DNA of 64,000 bases from Odiellus spinosus (GCA_963920705.1 CAWUCO010000199.1:1-64000), one strand, 5' to 3'; counted from the first letter of the stretch, positions 24,829-36,430 are shown. Numbers and translations are program-made. The notes: generated by a model from the sequence alone, not told the origin.

Positions 24829-25018
24829 ATCCGTTTTTTGGAAAATATATAATAATAATAAAATCTTTAAAGTAGTAGACTAAATCTACCAACTATAATT
24901 TTAAAGATATGAAATTGCTCTTTCTCTAACAAATAATTTGTGTCCCTTCACGGGTTTGATTCGAGTTAGATAAAGAGTTTTTTAAAGGGTGCGAAGCAAC
25001 CTCTTTTTTGTATAATAT

Positions 25019-25245
25019 ATTTTCCAATGGACTCGCGGCGCTTGATAACTGAAATCGTTTCCTTCTTCCCACCGTCCACTGAATTCGAATTAATACAGAG
25101 AAAGGTAATTTTGAAAAAATTTGATGAGACTTTTTTCGGGTACAAGAGTATCTATAGTTAAACACAGATTTCAATAATAAAATATTGATAAAGTATATGA
25201 AGTAATAGAAAGTAAGGTGCCTGAATGGGTTACAAAAGGGTGACA
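25019..25245 (+). repeat. Dispersed repeat H, partial copy
   Basis: Begins TTTTCCAATGGACTCGCGG, as inside copy 1, and ends in GGTTACAAAAGGGTGA. It starts exactly at the foldback's right end. Confidence 0.8.
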
Positions 25246-26435
25246 GACTTTTGGAACTATAATATCTTTTTAACAGACAATATTTTGGGTTACGTATAAA
25301 GTAGTTTAGAAAAAACCCGACGTCTTACCAACCCTAGTGACGTCTTCCTTCTTATATCTCCTTTTGGATATACAAGTTTTCTAAATAGAAGTTACGAATG
25401 ATTGAGCCACGGATATTTTAATCAGTTTTTATTGATTTTCTATTCGCAGTACTAGACTTTATTTATACTAGACCGCTATATTAGATCAGAACACAAAAGG
25501 CATTTGTGTGAAACATTTTCAAGTCGCGAAAGAAGAAAGAGTTCTCGATTTAACTGAAATAAATTTAATATATATGTGACGAAAATAGCAGTTTCTCGGG
25601 AATCTTGATAAAGAGAGTCACAACTGTGTGTGACGAAATTCAGTTACTAACAAAAATTTAGAATTTACTTCAATTTACTAGTTACAGTTTACTATTTAAG
25701 AATTAAAAAAGCTTGTATTGTAAATAACTGATAAAAAGTTTGTTTTAAATCTCTAGTTATTGCAGGTTTGATTCATTATTATGAAGTAATTAGTTCACAA
25801 GTAGACACTGCATTTTAAGTAATAAATTTATTTATCCACGTTTTTTCATCCTTGGATCAACTATATTTAAATAAAATTTTATTAGGCCTAGTTAAAGTAT
25901 ATTTTCTCCTTATGAATTAATTACTTGATAATAATTTGAAGGATATTTTAGTCCCAAACACTATGCATGCACTGTTTTCCATTAGATATATATTGAGCAG
26001 CTGGCCAAATTGAATTTAATTTAATCTTGAGAAATTTGAAGAATTTTCCAATAATATGATTGGCCCAAATTTATATTCACTCTAAATCAAATTTTACCAA
26101 ATTTTAAAAATTAATTTAAACACCAAAAACGAGTCTAAAAATTGTTTGAAAAAATTTAAAAATCCGGAGAATTCAGAAATAAATTCAAAAGCTGTTTTAA
26201 ATTTAGCTCCGAGTTTCACTTTCGTGAACTTGGCGTTAGATTAATTTTACAAGCTGCCCGCGAATAATATCTTTCAAATTAGCTTCAAAATGGTTTTCAA
26301 TCATACTTTGAAAGTGCGATCAGATGTGAGTTTTTTTAATCTTTACTACGATAATATTGAAGTTTAAAATAATAATATAACAGATATTTGATGATTTTAA
26401 TGGCACGGACCAATGGCGATACATGTCGCGGTACC
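25246..26435. other. AT-rich noncoding region
   Basis: No ORF, repeat match or structure that I can support. Confidence 0.5.
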
Positions 26436-26439
26436 TCGA

Positions 26440-26790
26440 GAAAAGGTACCATTTTAATTTTATCCATTCATTATTTATTACTTATATCTATTTAATTAAC
26501 ATTTATTTTAAGAAATATTCATTTCGTAGAGTGCTTAGGTCAACTTTGTGCCGTATGTTATTTTCGTAGATGTAGAATCAAGAGTAGATTAAATTGAATC
26601 TGTTACGAATTTAACAGGAACTTCAAATTGAAATTGAGTGATATTTTCGAAAAGATCGTTAAAAAACGACTCAATATTTATACATATCAAATAGAACAAA
26701 ATAACAGCGATGGTAGAAATACATATTGTTTTGTCGACCATTTTCGAAATTTTTAAAATCAAAAATTCCCCGCAATCTACACAGAGAAAA
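26440..26790 (+). repeat. Dispersed repeat D, copy 2
   Basis: Diverged partner of 14,655-15,060 (AATATTCATTTCGTAGAGTG; AAAATTCCCCGCAATCTAC). Confidence 0.7.
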
Positions 26791-27302
26791 CAACGTTAAA
26801 ACCTAAACCTTTCCCAATACACTAACAAGGAGACTGCCCGAGGTGTTTATCACCGATTTTGTCCAAAGTCTGCTATAATGTAGACCTATATAAGACATGA
26901 AAATCCCCAAAGGAGACGACGCACTACCCATTAGTTTGGCCATTTCAATCGAAAAAATCTCCATTGCAACATTTTAAAATTTTAAAATTGTTTCGAAATT
27001 GTTTAATGGGCAATATGGTTCGTATCTAGGTAAAATTCATCAAGTGTGATTAAATTGGGACTTTGTTGGGGTAAAATTGTTAACATTTTTGGGAAAAATA
27101 TTGAAAAGAAATTTCGTATATTTACCAGCCCATCGCGTTAGCATGTTTAAGTTAATATTTTATTATTGCTAGTATGTTGTTATATGTTTTTGAACCAAGA
27201 GCGTCCCCGTTTTAAGTGTTATGTTTACTGTTTTAATTAGTGTTTAACCTTTAATAAATCTGACTATTGAATATTATTCCAAGAGAAAACTCGTTGAATA
27301 TT
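26791..27302. other. Unassigned spacer
   Basis: Nothing recognisable apart from AT-rich sequence. Confidence 0.4.
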
Positions 27303-27417
27303 ATTTTATTATTAATGATGACATTTATTCCTTAAAATATATTATTATTATTAATGATGACATTTATTCCTTAAAATATATTATTATTATTAATGATGAC
27401 ATTTATTCCTTAAAATA
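27303..27417 (+). repeat. Tandem repeat, 39-bp unit, three copies
   Basis: The unit contains TTAATGATGACATTTATTCC and is repeated almost exactly three times. Confidence 0.9.
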
Positions 27418-27931
27418 ACTATTCCCTAGACAACAAACCATTATATATTATCATCAACCTCTACATATTAATACTAGTTATTATTAGCCAACTCTTTGTA
27501 AAATATTAGAAAGAAAAATGTCTCAAAACCTTCCAGTTCTAATGATTAATGCTACCATCTTTATTGGTATAACGTACAAGCTATACTGGTCAAACCTATC
27601 AACTTGAGTTGTCAACGTCATCTTATCAAGAGGTAGACTGCTCCAAATGTATCTATCCCTCGGGTCGTGTAGCCGATCTATTGACATTTCAATATTGCAA
27701 TTAAATCTGTTTAACAATACATAAACTTGTGATAAGAATAATATGTTTCTCCATAATAGGCTTCGTATCTGTCTCTAAATAGTTCGTTACCAATCTTTAA
27801 ATCCCACTCACAACAACAGTCTATGGATTTCTTGTTTAGGCCGGGCAATAGAAACATTTCTATTTTTTAAAAAACTTTCTCAATGTCTTCCTACTCTTTA
27901 GAAAGCTGGTATTAAAATCTCCAAAAACCAC
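27418..27931. other. Unassigned AT-rich spacer
   Basis: Nothing recognisable between the tandem repeat and the LTR. Confidence 0.4.
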
Positions 27932-28421
27932 TGTTGGGACTGGAACGAGAGCATGGTGCCACTAAACCCCCAGGATGAGAGGGGGGCCAGAAAAAGAAAA
28001 AGAAATGCGTTCATCTGATACTGGGGGGAATTTCCAAGCTAGCCACATACCTAGCTACCTGATAACTCTCCCTTCCCTTCTCCCCACAACCCGCAAAAGA
28101 AAAGAGGTAGTTTTTGTAAAGAAAAGCTTTACTTTTTACTCTTAAACCAAGTTTCGAATGTAGTAGTAGGCTCCCAACGAGCAGTAAATCACCAACCAAA
28201 TTTTAGAAAATAAACAATTTAGAACAATAAAACCTAGTTCTTAATTTAACCGGTGCCAACCGCACCATCAAGACCGATTAGAAATTAAAAAGTAACAAAT
28301 TAAAATCCGAATCCACGGTGTTTCAGTCCGCCGTTCGCTCTCCCAAAATTTAGACTCCGATTAGGCCCGGAATAAAAATAGAAAAAACTAAAGGTAGAGT
28401 TGTGGCAAAAAGCTCGCTACA
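27932..28421 (+). mobile_element. BEL/Pao 5' LTR
   Basis: Begins TGTTGGGACT and ends GCTCGCTACA (TG...CA), directly followed by a tRNA primer-binding site and gag. The last 46 bp recur at 29,936-29,981 behind gag, as expected for a 3' LTR remnant. Start inferred from the TG; length about 490 bp. Confidence 0.75.
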
Positions 28422-28424
28422 ATT

Positions 28425-28442
28425 TGTTGCCGAAACCCGGGA
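28425..28442 (+). promoter_or_regulatory. Primer-binding site for tRNA-Phe
   Basis: TGTTGCCGAAACCCGGGA, three bases after the LTR. It pairs with the 3' end of an insect-type tRNA-Phe (acceptor GCCGAAA) with one mismatch. It would prime minus-strand DNA synthesis. Confidence 0.75.
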
Positions 28443-28490
28443 CTAATCGCGAAGTGAAAATATACTAACTTGGATTCGGAAGTATAAACA

Positions 28491-28829
28491 ATGGCCGATG
28501 AAGATGAAAATTTCAAAGATACCATGAACGAAATGGATTTAACCAAAGCCGAAAGATTGACCGCGGCAAAGGGGACGAGAAGAGGAGTAAGGACGTCCAC
28601 CACAAAACGCATTAGTAACATAGACGACCTATTAAATAAGGACAAATCAACCGCTGAAGAATTGGATGACCAATTAGACCTCCTTCGTATGAGAGAAGAA
28701 TCCCTAAAGAGATTAGACCTTCAAGTTAAATACTTCACAGAAAATGAAGGCGAGCTAGAAGCGGATATAGACCGAGTAATGAAGTACAAGGACGATATAT
28801 TTAGCCTTGGGTTAAAAGTCAGCTTCTGA
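28491..28829 (+). pseudogene. BEL/Pao gag N-terminal fragment
   Basis: Acidic, helical, coiled-coil-like frame of 112 codons beginning at an ATG 49 bp after the PBS. It would be the N-terminal part of Gag, which packages the RNA genome. The frame stops at 28,829. An AATAAA and an (ATT)n run (28,878-28,912) then intervene, and the next gag segment resumes in another frame. The position between PBS and the DUF1759 segment supports the call more than the sequence itself. Confidence 0.65.
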
Positions 28830-28879
28830 CTTAGCCCTTCCCAACTTAATTTATGTAAATGTTTGTAATTAAACAATAA

Positions 28880-28912
<33 letters not shown>
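28880..28912 (+). repeat. (ATT)n microsatellite inside gag
   Basis: About eleven ATT units split the gag frame. Confidence 0.95.
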
Positions 28913-28914
<2 letters not shown>

Positions 28915-29055
28915 ATGCTCACCAAAAGGAAATTAGAGAGAAGAATTAAGAAAATCAGACCCATGTCGAAAAAAACCCCATCGGAACACGGCTAACAGGC
29001 ATCCGGAAATTCAAGTTCTTGCTGCCAATCGAACAGTTGTGGCAACCGTGGAAAA

Positions 29056-29960
29056 AGTGTGGTAACAAAATTACCAAAGTTAGAAATTCCAACTTTTAGT
29101 TGCGACATTACGGAATTTAAACCATTTTGGAGTAGATTTAAGGTCGCCGTTCACGACACGGAAATTTCAAAGATAGAAAAACTTGATTACCTTCTGTCTT
29201 ATTTAACTGGGGAGTCCAAAGCGGCCGTAGTTTGTTATAGCGCGACAGAAGAGGCTTACGACGAAGTAGTAGAACTTTTAACAGACCGTTTAGGTAGAAA
29301 TGATTTAATAGTTCATTCCCACATTAACAAAATATTAAATTTTGAGCCTGTGCGCAAATCTAGCGAATTAAAAGCATTGCGAAAATTATTAGAAACCTGC
29401 GACATTAACTTACGTAGCTTGAAGGCCCAAAAAATATATATAGCATCCCCCGCTAGTTGCCTTTGCCCTCCCATTCTGAAAAGCCTACCCTCCGATATAC
29501 GGCTAGAATACAGTAGTATCCGTGAAAAGGATTCAGAATGGAATGCCCAAGGACTAATAGAATTCCTAAGGAAAGAAATAAAAAGCCGGGAACGCTCGAA
29601 TTTACTCTGAGCTTCCATAGATAGCGAAAAGATAGAGAAATTCGAGCCCGCATCACAACCGAGGTTTTCTAGATATGAAAACAAACATAACGATTTCAAG
29701 CCGTGCAAGGTGTCAACCCAAGCTCTAGCAACTCAAATAGAGCAAAGAACCATTTATTGCTTATTCTGCGACAACCGCAACCACCAATCTTTAGATTGCA
29801 GGTTCAATACGCTGGAAGAAAAGCGAAATAAGGTTAGAGATTCACACCGATGCTTTAATTGCTTGCGAAGGGGACATTCGGGAGCGGAATGTAGATCTAG
29901 ATTCAGAAACTGCAAGCTTTGTCAAGGCAAACATAAAATAGAAAAAAATAAAGGTAGAGT
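29056..29960 (+). pseudogene. BEL/Pao gag: DUF1759 domain and zinc knuckles
   Basis: One frame interrupted by a TGA at 29,608-29,610. The first part has the PKLEIPTFSCDITEFKPFW start, LDYLLSYLTGESK and a long helical tail, the pattern of DUF1759 (PF03564) in BEL/Pao Gag. After the stop come Cys/His knuckles (CLFCDNRNHQSLDC and CFNCLRRGHSGAEC, then CKLCQGKHK), which bind nucleic acid. Immediately after the last knuckle the sequence jumps into the LTR end, so the whole pol gene has been lost. With the upstream segment it forms a gag-only internally deleted element. Confidence 0.85.
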
Positions 29961-29981
29961 TGTGGCAAAAAGCTCGCTACA
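29936..29981 (+). mobile_element. BEL/Pao 3' LTR end remnant
   Basis: 46 bp almost identical to 28,376-28,421 (AAGGTAGAGTTGTGGCAAAA) and ending at the same CTACA. It marks the right edge of the deleted element. No clear 5-bp target duplication was found. Confidence 0.75.
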
Positions 29982-29989
29982 CTACCTAC

Positions 29990-31050
29990 ACATTGTCATA
30001 ATTACTTTGCCTAACCTAACCTAATTTAAATTAACCCAACCTAACCTATATTAAACTAAACTAACCATAATTAAACAGAAAATAAACAAATTTAATATTG
30101 TGGTTTTATGTATTCACGAAAATAATTTTTCAATCTTGGAGTCGTTGTTTGCTACATTTTAGGGTCCCTGTATTCTTATCAACCTTTTAACAGTAACGTG
30201 CTAATTTGCTTAGAAAAATTTAAGAACCAAAGGTTAGCCTCCCCAAAATTTCTGGGAAATTTGTACTTCTCGCAAGTTCTCGGGAAGATGGGAATTTTAG
30301 TGAGCATTGGGCAAGCCTTGGCGCATCGCTATTAATTAAGCGCGTGTAACTTTCTTAATAATAGTTTGCGGTGAATAATTTTTGCACCATAATTTTACTC
30401 TTATTATTCTCTTTCAGAATAAAGGCACCCCCCCTCCAAATGTTTTCAGTTGCTATTCTACAATCTACTCCCCTTGGGATATGAATAATACGTTTCCCTG
30501 TAACACGCTTCATATCGGTCTCGAAATTATTTGTTTCCAAACGACAAGTCTAATTGACAATGATAATCTGTAGAATATTTTTCTTCGAGATCTGGCATAA
30601 GTAATATATATCGTATGATTCAAAGAACTTCGTCAGAGCCGTTTAACTTTTCAAACAGTTGATATTGAAATCTCAAATAACAACTGTTGGGATAGATGAA
30701 CCATATTTAGCATCAAGCAAAACTCGTAACGGCTGACTTGTACAACAGTACTACACATACGAGCTCATTTTTAATAGAAACGTCTAGCCAACAACGTTCT
30801 ACATGAGAATTTTTGAGCGGCCTGTCTTTAGTAAAACTCTGTTATCTAGGGCATTAACAATATCGATCAGCTCCCTACTTCCCTGTAGGATGGCACATCC
30901 TACAAAAAATTGTCTGTTTTCCACGTTTCAACGAAACATAATAATTGTCTCGTTAATATAACGTTGTCGGCTAGAATATCTTCCAAGTGAGCATTTAAGG
31001 ATTGCACATTGCTAACATAAATTAACACCGGTTTTTTCAAGAATGGAAGC
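29990..31050. other. Noncoding region with TTAGG-like tract
   Basis: Contains CCTAACCTAACCTA-type words at 30,008-30,060. The rest shows no gene. The Helitron 3' terminus (minus strand) should lie here, but I could not identify a convincing CTRR end with hairpin. Confidence 0.4.
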
Positions 31051-32600
31051 TCAATACTTTTTTGTGTTTCTCAATCTTTTGAGTTCCAATTCTACACCGT
31101 TGTTTTTAGGGGGATTTGGAACTTGAAATTTACCATCAATATACAAACCAGAGGCTGACCTTCCTCTATTGCATGCAACATACAATGAAGCCCTTTCTAG
31201 TTTCATTGCTGCTTTAAAATGAACCACCACCGAAGAGTACGTATCTCCCTGGCTTTTATGTATAGTAATAGCTTCGGAAATTACCAAAGGAAATTGTTTC
31301 CTAGACACTGTAACATTCTTCTACCTCCATTTTCTCGCAAATGTTTTGGTTACTTTTTGAACGGGCGTCCAAGACGGACTAAAGTTATTTAACCTACACT
31401 ACCCGTAACTTCGTTGCCTCAAATTTTTCCCAACATTTTGGTCATCAAATTCGATCCAAACTCTTGATGGAAACTGACCTCCGTTTCTATTAGTACCGTA
31501 TTCTCTTTTTCGTAACCAACCAGTCGCCCCTTTCGTTAGTCCGACTGCAGTATCAACATTATTAGTCATCATACATCTAATGCCACACGCCAGTTTCAAT
31601 TCTCTTGGAAAATCATAAGTTTCGGAAGTTTAACTTTTTCTAAAATATCCCTCTTAACTTTGGTACTTAAGTCTTCATTTACAAAATCTATTGATTCCGA
31701 ACAAGTCTTTTCAGTTTCCATCCTAGCAAGTTTCTGAATTAAAGCGGTTCACCTCATTATTAGTGGCGAAAAGATGAACAACATCCTTTGGAGGGTTCCT
31801 GTTCCCATTTATTTCTAAACTAGCGAAAAGGTCTTTATTCTTTCATGTCATTTTACCGACTGCCATGTTATTCAAACCTTCTGCAAATATTTTATCTTTT
31901 TGCGTCATTATTTCGTTGAGTTCTGAAAACAGGAACTCCTTCCATATAGGGTTTCCAATCAACGAGACATAAGGATTTTCAGCTTCACTTGGTGGCTGAA
32001 AAGCGAAATAATCACGTACAGGTCTAAGTTGATTGAAATCGCCAAAGAGCAAGACGGACACTCCACCAAAATACTCCGGGCAACCCATAATTTCTTGCAA
32101 TCTCGCACTAACTCTATTAAATATTTTGACCCTACCATAGAAATTTCATCAATAATTAGCAGTTTTAATTAAACGTACAGTAGTCTAGATTTGTATAGAG
32201 TTTCATTCTCCAACATTGACATATTTCCAGCAAACTGACTTTCAGTTAAACAAAATGTACTGTGCAAAGTAGCTCCACCTATATTGATAGCCACTTTACC
32301 CGTTAGTGCACAGTGTATAGCTTTCGCTTCTGAAGGATTACACACTAGTTGTTTGCTGTAAAATCTAGAAACAGCCCCGTAAATAGCACTAATCAATAGG
32401 CTTTTTCCAACACCGGCTCCCCCGGTAACCAAAAGATGTAAAGGCGTTTCTCGAGTTTTTAAATGAAAGAAAGCATGATAGAGTATCTCTCTTTGTTTCG
32501 AATTAAACTTTCTAACAATATCTTTGTATTCTGAGTCATCAACCAAAGTAACTGACGGCGAAATCGTTTTATCAGAATTTCCATTAATTAGCTCTCTATT
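31051..32600 (-). pseudogene. Helitron PIF1-type helicase half
   Basis: Several minus-strand frames (32,546-32,169; 32,100-31,843; 31,599-31,399; 31,308-31,051) together carry the PIF1 helicase motifs in order: Walker A (VTGGAGVGKS near 32,420), motif II with LFGDFNQLRPV (near 32,035), a GLTKGATG strand, then AITIHKSQG and YVACNRGRS near 31,260 and 31,165. In Helitrons this domain unwinds DNA during rolling-circle transposition. Stops and frameshifts separate the segments, so it is inactive. It continues from the Rep half upstream at higher coordinates. Confidence 0.85.
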
Positions 32601-32719
32601 GATATTTCCTACAGCGTCTTGCTCACTAATAACTAGAAATTCAGAATCTTCGGTAGCAACCGATGTATCTAATTCATTTTGATGTTCAAATTAGGGTTGC
32701 ATATTTGTAAGATCTGATT

Positions 32720-34885
32720 CTATGGCTTCGTTCTCAAATCATTAATGGCCTGATCAAGCGCCATTTCATCAATTTCATCGGTAAATTCTTTTCTGACTTC
32801 CTTAATATTTTCTAGACAAACTTCATACTCTGATTTAAAATCCCGATCTAAGATATTTTTGGTTTCATCGCGCCAAGAAGTAAACAACATAATTTGTTCT
32901 GTATAAACGTTTTCTGGATCATTTTGCAAATTAAACCTTCGATATCGTACTATTTTAGAATGGCCACGTTTTCGAACGAACCCGGAAGAGTCCTTATGTT
33001 TTAGCCACTTACCATACGATTCGACCTCATTGTTTTTTACGTCATATACATTGGTTTGGGTATTAGTGACCGCTCTTCGAACGAGCGAAGGTTGTCACTC
33101 CAACTCATCAGGTCTATGTACATAATGATCTAAAACCCAGTGGAAAAGACCTTGTCACTGTCTTCTGGCAGCTCTTGAAGCGCCACTTGGCTTTTAAGAA
33201 TGTGTACACGGTTTTCGGGCAAATTTGTATTAATGAACGTACACGCTTTACTAGACCTTGACACAGGAATTTGTAAACAAGAACAAGCCGCCTCCTGAGC
33301 ACTTATCTCGTGCGAATTTAAAAACTTATCCGCCATAACATTCAATTTCTCTTTAACTGCACATTTTTTCTTTATTTGCTTGTTTCGCAGCTGTACGCAA
33401 GAGGTCCGACATGCCTCTTTGCGATTTTCCAATATAAGATACGATGTACATAACGCAAGCGTAGGGATCGAGAACATACTGAATATCCATATTTGCTTGC
33501 CAAAGCCCCAAAACTTCCTTATTATAGGGATTAACCCTAGTATCTTTAAGATTTGTTTCAATAGAACTGTTTTTTTTTATATCGTATGTTACGGCAGAAA
33601 TATACTCTTCTTCAGTCATGTTTGATTTCGCTAACAATTCCTCAAATGTATTAGCCCAAAGTTCCTTTTCCTTAGTTTGCAATGTATGGTACAAACATTT
33701 ACTAATTTCTTTGCATTTATTTTCTACCTCCACCGTTCCAACCACCCTTTCCTTTGGTTCGTATATTAGAGTACAAGGCATGGATGGAAAAGTAATTCCA
33801 AAGGGGCAAATTGATCTATTATTAACCTTTTTTTACACGTTGTCGTGTGTCTATGAAACTGTAGCCGTGTCAATTAATTTAAGTTTTAATCGTCATGCTC
33901 ACCAGCGCATGCAATAATCTTATCGACAAACGTTTCTACTTCTTTGACATTAGAAAAGTCGTCCTTCAATTTTGGAGCTCCTATTATCCATATAAGTCAA
34001 TGTTGGTGCGGAGAGCCCCTTTGCTGTATTTCTACTTTAAAGTAGTAATCTTGTACTATACCAAGGGGACCTAATTTTTGAAGAGCTTAAAGCAAAGCTC
34101 GGAAACGGTAGTCAAAATAACGAGCGCAAGTAACTGGGTCATCCTGAATAAGCTTCGCTTTTTCGGCGTAACTTAAACTTAAAACCTCTTGGTTTTCTAA
34201 AGTTTCTTGCTCAAAAGTTGGGCGCAATACGTTTAAAAGCTCGGGCCATTTACTTTCCGCAGCTAAAAGCGTCACAAAAAGAGTAGCTGTCCCAAGTTGT
34301 CTTATCATCGCCAGCATCTCTTTTTGCCTGTGTTGCCAATAAGACGGAGAAGATTGTAAACTTTCGAGAACTCTAAAACCATCATCCTGCTTTATAAGCG
34401 TATCAATGGCCCCCTCTGAGGCGTGATACCCGGCCGTGAAATTCGACCCGTCTATTTTTTTTTTTTTTTTTTTTACTTTTTCTCATACGCACTTGTATCG
34501 ATTGACTAATTTTGCTCGTTTCTAATTTAACCAAAGAATAAAATAACTTCGAACGGATTCTTCGCACATCGGCGATCGGCATTTCGAAGTTCCCACTTAA
34601 CGATATACCCATAGCTACTTTTGACATTGAGTTCTCTTTTTTCACCAACATAAATTCTCGGGAAAGATAATTCCTCCGAATCCTCGTCAAATAACAATTA
34701 CATTGGTTTTTGCCCTTCTCCTATGGCAAATTTAACTCGCAGAGTATCAGGTGGTAAAAAATCGGACAAAGAAACTAATAATGTGTCCCACTTTGATTGA
34801 TTAACAATATCGGGCTCATTCCATAAATCATCGCTGTCTATATCGTAATTTTTAACACCTTGATCACATTCTGGGTTAACCTGTG
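32720..34885 (-). pseudogene. Helitron Rep (HUH nuclease) half, N-terminal part
   Basis: Broken minus-strand frames. From high to low coordinates: a lead region (34,885-34,690), a helical segment (34,690-34,490), the Helitron_like_N block LAMIRQLGTATLFVTL with ESKWPEL (34,317 on), a conserved LGPLGIVQDYYFKVE string leading to the HUH metal site (RGSPHQH, near 34,000), then DPYACVMYIVSYIGKSQRGMS (about 33,470-33,410) with the tyrosines expected to cut and join DNA. A stop directly follows PHQH. The piece nearest the start is separated by the Polinton insertion and lies at 49,720-49,950. Confidence 0.85.
34880..34885 (+). repeat. 6-bp target site duplication, left copy
   Basis: CCTGTG directly before the Polinton; identical to 49,714-49,719. 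Confidence 0.95.
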
Positions 34886-35628
34886 AGTAAATAAAAAATG
34901 AGAGTTGACTATCACGGGGTGGCAGTTTTGATCATGGGTTCTATGGGGTGGTAATGTTAATTTTCCTTCGACGGACATTTCCCCGGATATTCTCCCGGCA
35001 ATTGAAAGGCGGTATAGCCGCAGACCTATGCCAGCGACACCCCGCAAAGGGGTGTGATAAGACTCCGCTGTTTCGGAAGCTCACAGCGGCAGATAAGAAA
35101 TCGTGAATATCGGGGTGGCAGTTTTGGTCTTGGGTGCTATGGAGTGGCAATGCTAATTTGGCTTCGACGGGTAAGAGCGTCGATTTAACGTCGGGTAGAG
35201 AAGAACGTTCACCCCGTGGAGAGCTGCCCTTGGTTCTACGTATAGAGGGTGTGATAAGACGCCGTAGTTTCGGAAGCTTACAACGGCAGATAAGAAATCT
35301 GGAATATCACTAGTTCCAAATGCTTATCAGCGTTCGAGTTCGGTGTTTATCTTTTGAAATAGAGCTAATAGGGAAAGAAGGCTGCTATGATTAAACGAAT
35401 TATTTATTCTTAAAGTCTTAAAACAGAGGAGAGGGCGAAAGGGTGTCATCCCGCGACGTGTGGGTAATTAACCGCGCGCGTTTTAAATTAGAATCGGTAG
35501 ACTGACGGGAAAACCGAAATATTTCACGTCGGAAATTCTTGTAGGCTTAACCGGTATTATATTTTAGGCTTATATATAAATGAAAAGTGATTGGTGATAA
35601 GTGTTTTCAAGAGGTAATGTAAACAAGC
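34886..35628 (+). repeat. Polinton left terminal inverted repeat
   Basis: Matches the complement of 48,974-49,713. By eye I saw one substitution (near 35,227) and one 3-bp length difference (near 35,593). It holds two tandem subrepeats of about 200 bp (starting near 34,915 and 35,111), each with GGGGTGGCAGTTTTG and GTTTCGGAAGCT(C/T)ACA words. Confidence 0.95.
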
Positions 35629-35633
35629 GCTAG

Positions 35634-35641
35634 TATAAAAG
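35634..35641 (+). promoter_or_regulatory. TATA box of first rightward gene
   Basis: TATAAAAG just inside the TIR, about 100 bp before the ATG at 35,735. Position predicts transcription start near 35,665. Confidence 0.6.
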
Positions 35642-35734
35642 GTCTCGACGATGAGTCTGGGTGAACATATTCGCTACGTAAGTAACCGTTTTCACACGGA
35701 GAATTAACCGTATTCCGAAAGGCTGTTAATTCTG

Positions 35735-36202
35735 ATGGCGAAGACATGTATTCTCGAAGCTAGCTTCCTGCGGGCTAATGGCGAGTACATAATAAAGGAA
35801 TTGGCGTACTACATCGTGGAAACGGGAGAGAATGGAGTCTTCTCCTTTAAACCGCCATTTCGGTACAACGAGCTCAGCTACAAAGACAGGCGTTTGAACG
35901 GATGGATTACCCGTAATATAGGAGGGATGTTTTGGTGCGACGGAGAATATAATTACAAGGACTTCGAAGATATTTTAAGGGGTCTTTTACAAAAAGCAAA
36001 CGTGTTTTGGACGAAGGGACTCGATAAGTCAATTTTCCTGTCGAGATATCTCGGTCATGACGTAGGAAATGCTGAGTCACTTGGCTGCCCTAAATTTACG
36101 AGAGAACCGATATTTGATTATTGTAAATACCACAAAAATAACGCCCAGTGTTGCTCTTTTAAAGCTTATAAATTAAATTTGTGGTTTAAAAAACAAAGTT
36201 AA
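35735..36202 (+). CDS. Polinton exonuclease-fold-like protein, 155 aa
   Basis: Uninterrupted frame from ATG 35,735. The layout (an N-terminal strand with CILEASFLRANGEYI, FKPPF, a W-rich middle, VFWTKGLDKSIFLSRYLG, GCPKF, then a C-terminal Cys/His group C-x2-H-x6-CC) matches a family I recall as recurrent in arthropod mobile DNA with an RNase H/exonuclease-like fold. The usual acidic active-site residues are not obvious, since the first strand has E where D is common. It is the first gene beside the left TIR and has its own TATA box. A role in DNA processing is inference. Confidence 0.6.
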   Translation: MAKTCILEASFLRANGEYIIKELAYYIVETGENGVFSFKPPFRYNELSYKDRRLNGWITRNIGGMFWCDGEYNYKDFEDILRGLLQKANVFWTKGLDKSIFLSRYLGHDVGNAESLGCPKFTREPIFDYCKYHKNNAQCCSFKAYKLNLWFKKQS

Positions 36203-36367
36203 GTGTTTGTATATAAATAAATAAAATTCGATTCGCACTCTTACTGATTTCTCAATTTAGTATAAAATACAAACGAACTTACTTTAAGTGTTTACCAATG
36301 ATATACTTAGAAAAACTACCCATATATTAGAGTACTTCAGTTATCGTTCGCGAACGATTTTATTTGG

Positions 36368-36375
36368 TATAAAAA
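36368..36375 (+). promoter_or_regulatory. TATA box of second rightward gene
   Basis: TATAAAAA 63 bp before ATG 36,431, spacing suited to a start near 36,398. Confidence 0.6.
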
Positions 36376-36430
36376 GGAACGGTATAGATTGGAAATATTA
36401 TTCTCTCGTTGGTCCCTTCTCATAGTAACT

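Larger units (their letters stand above)
22285..25018. mobile_element. Long-armed foldback element (MITE A parent) carrying an ORF
   Basis: The left arm (22,285 to about 23,246) is the complement of the right arm (about 23,937-25,018). Termini are ATTATACAAAAAAGAGG and its complement. The right arm is longer because it carries a 131-bp nested MITE. The loop of about 690 bp encodes the 264-codon frame. The short MITE A at 5,885 looks like a deletion product of this form. Confidence 0.85.

Noticed and set aside
27300-27417. CRISPR-like array
   Set aside because: The three units are directly adjacent tandem copies without spacers, in a eukaryotic genome.
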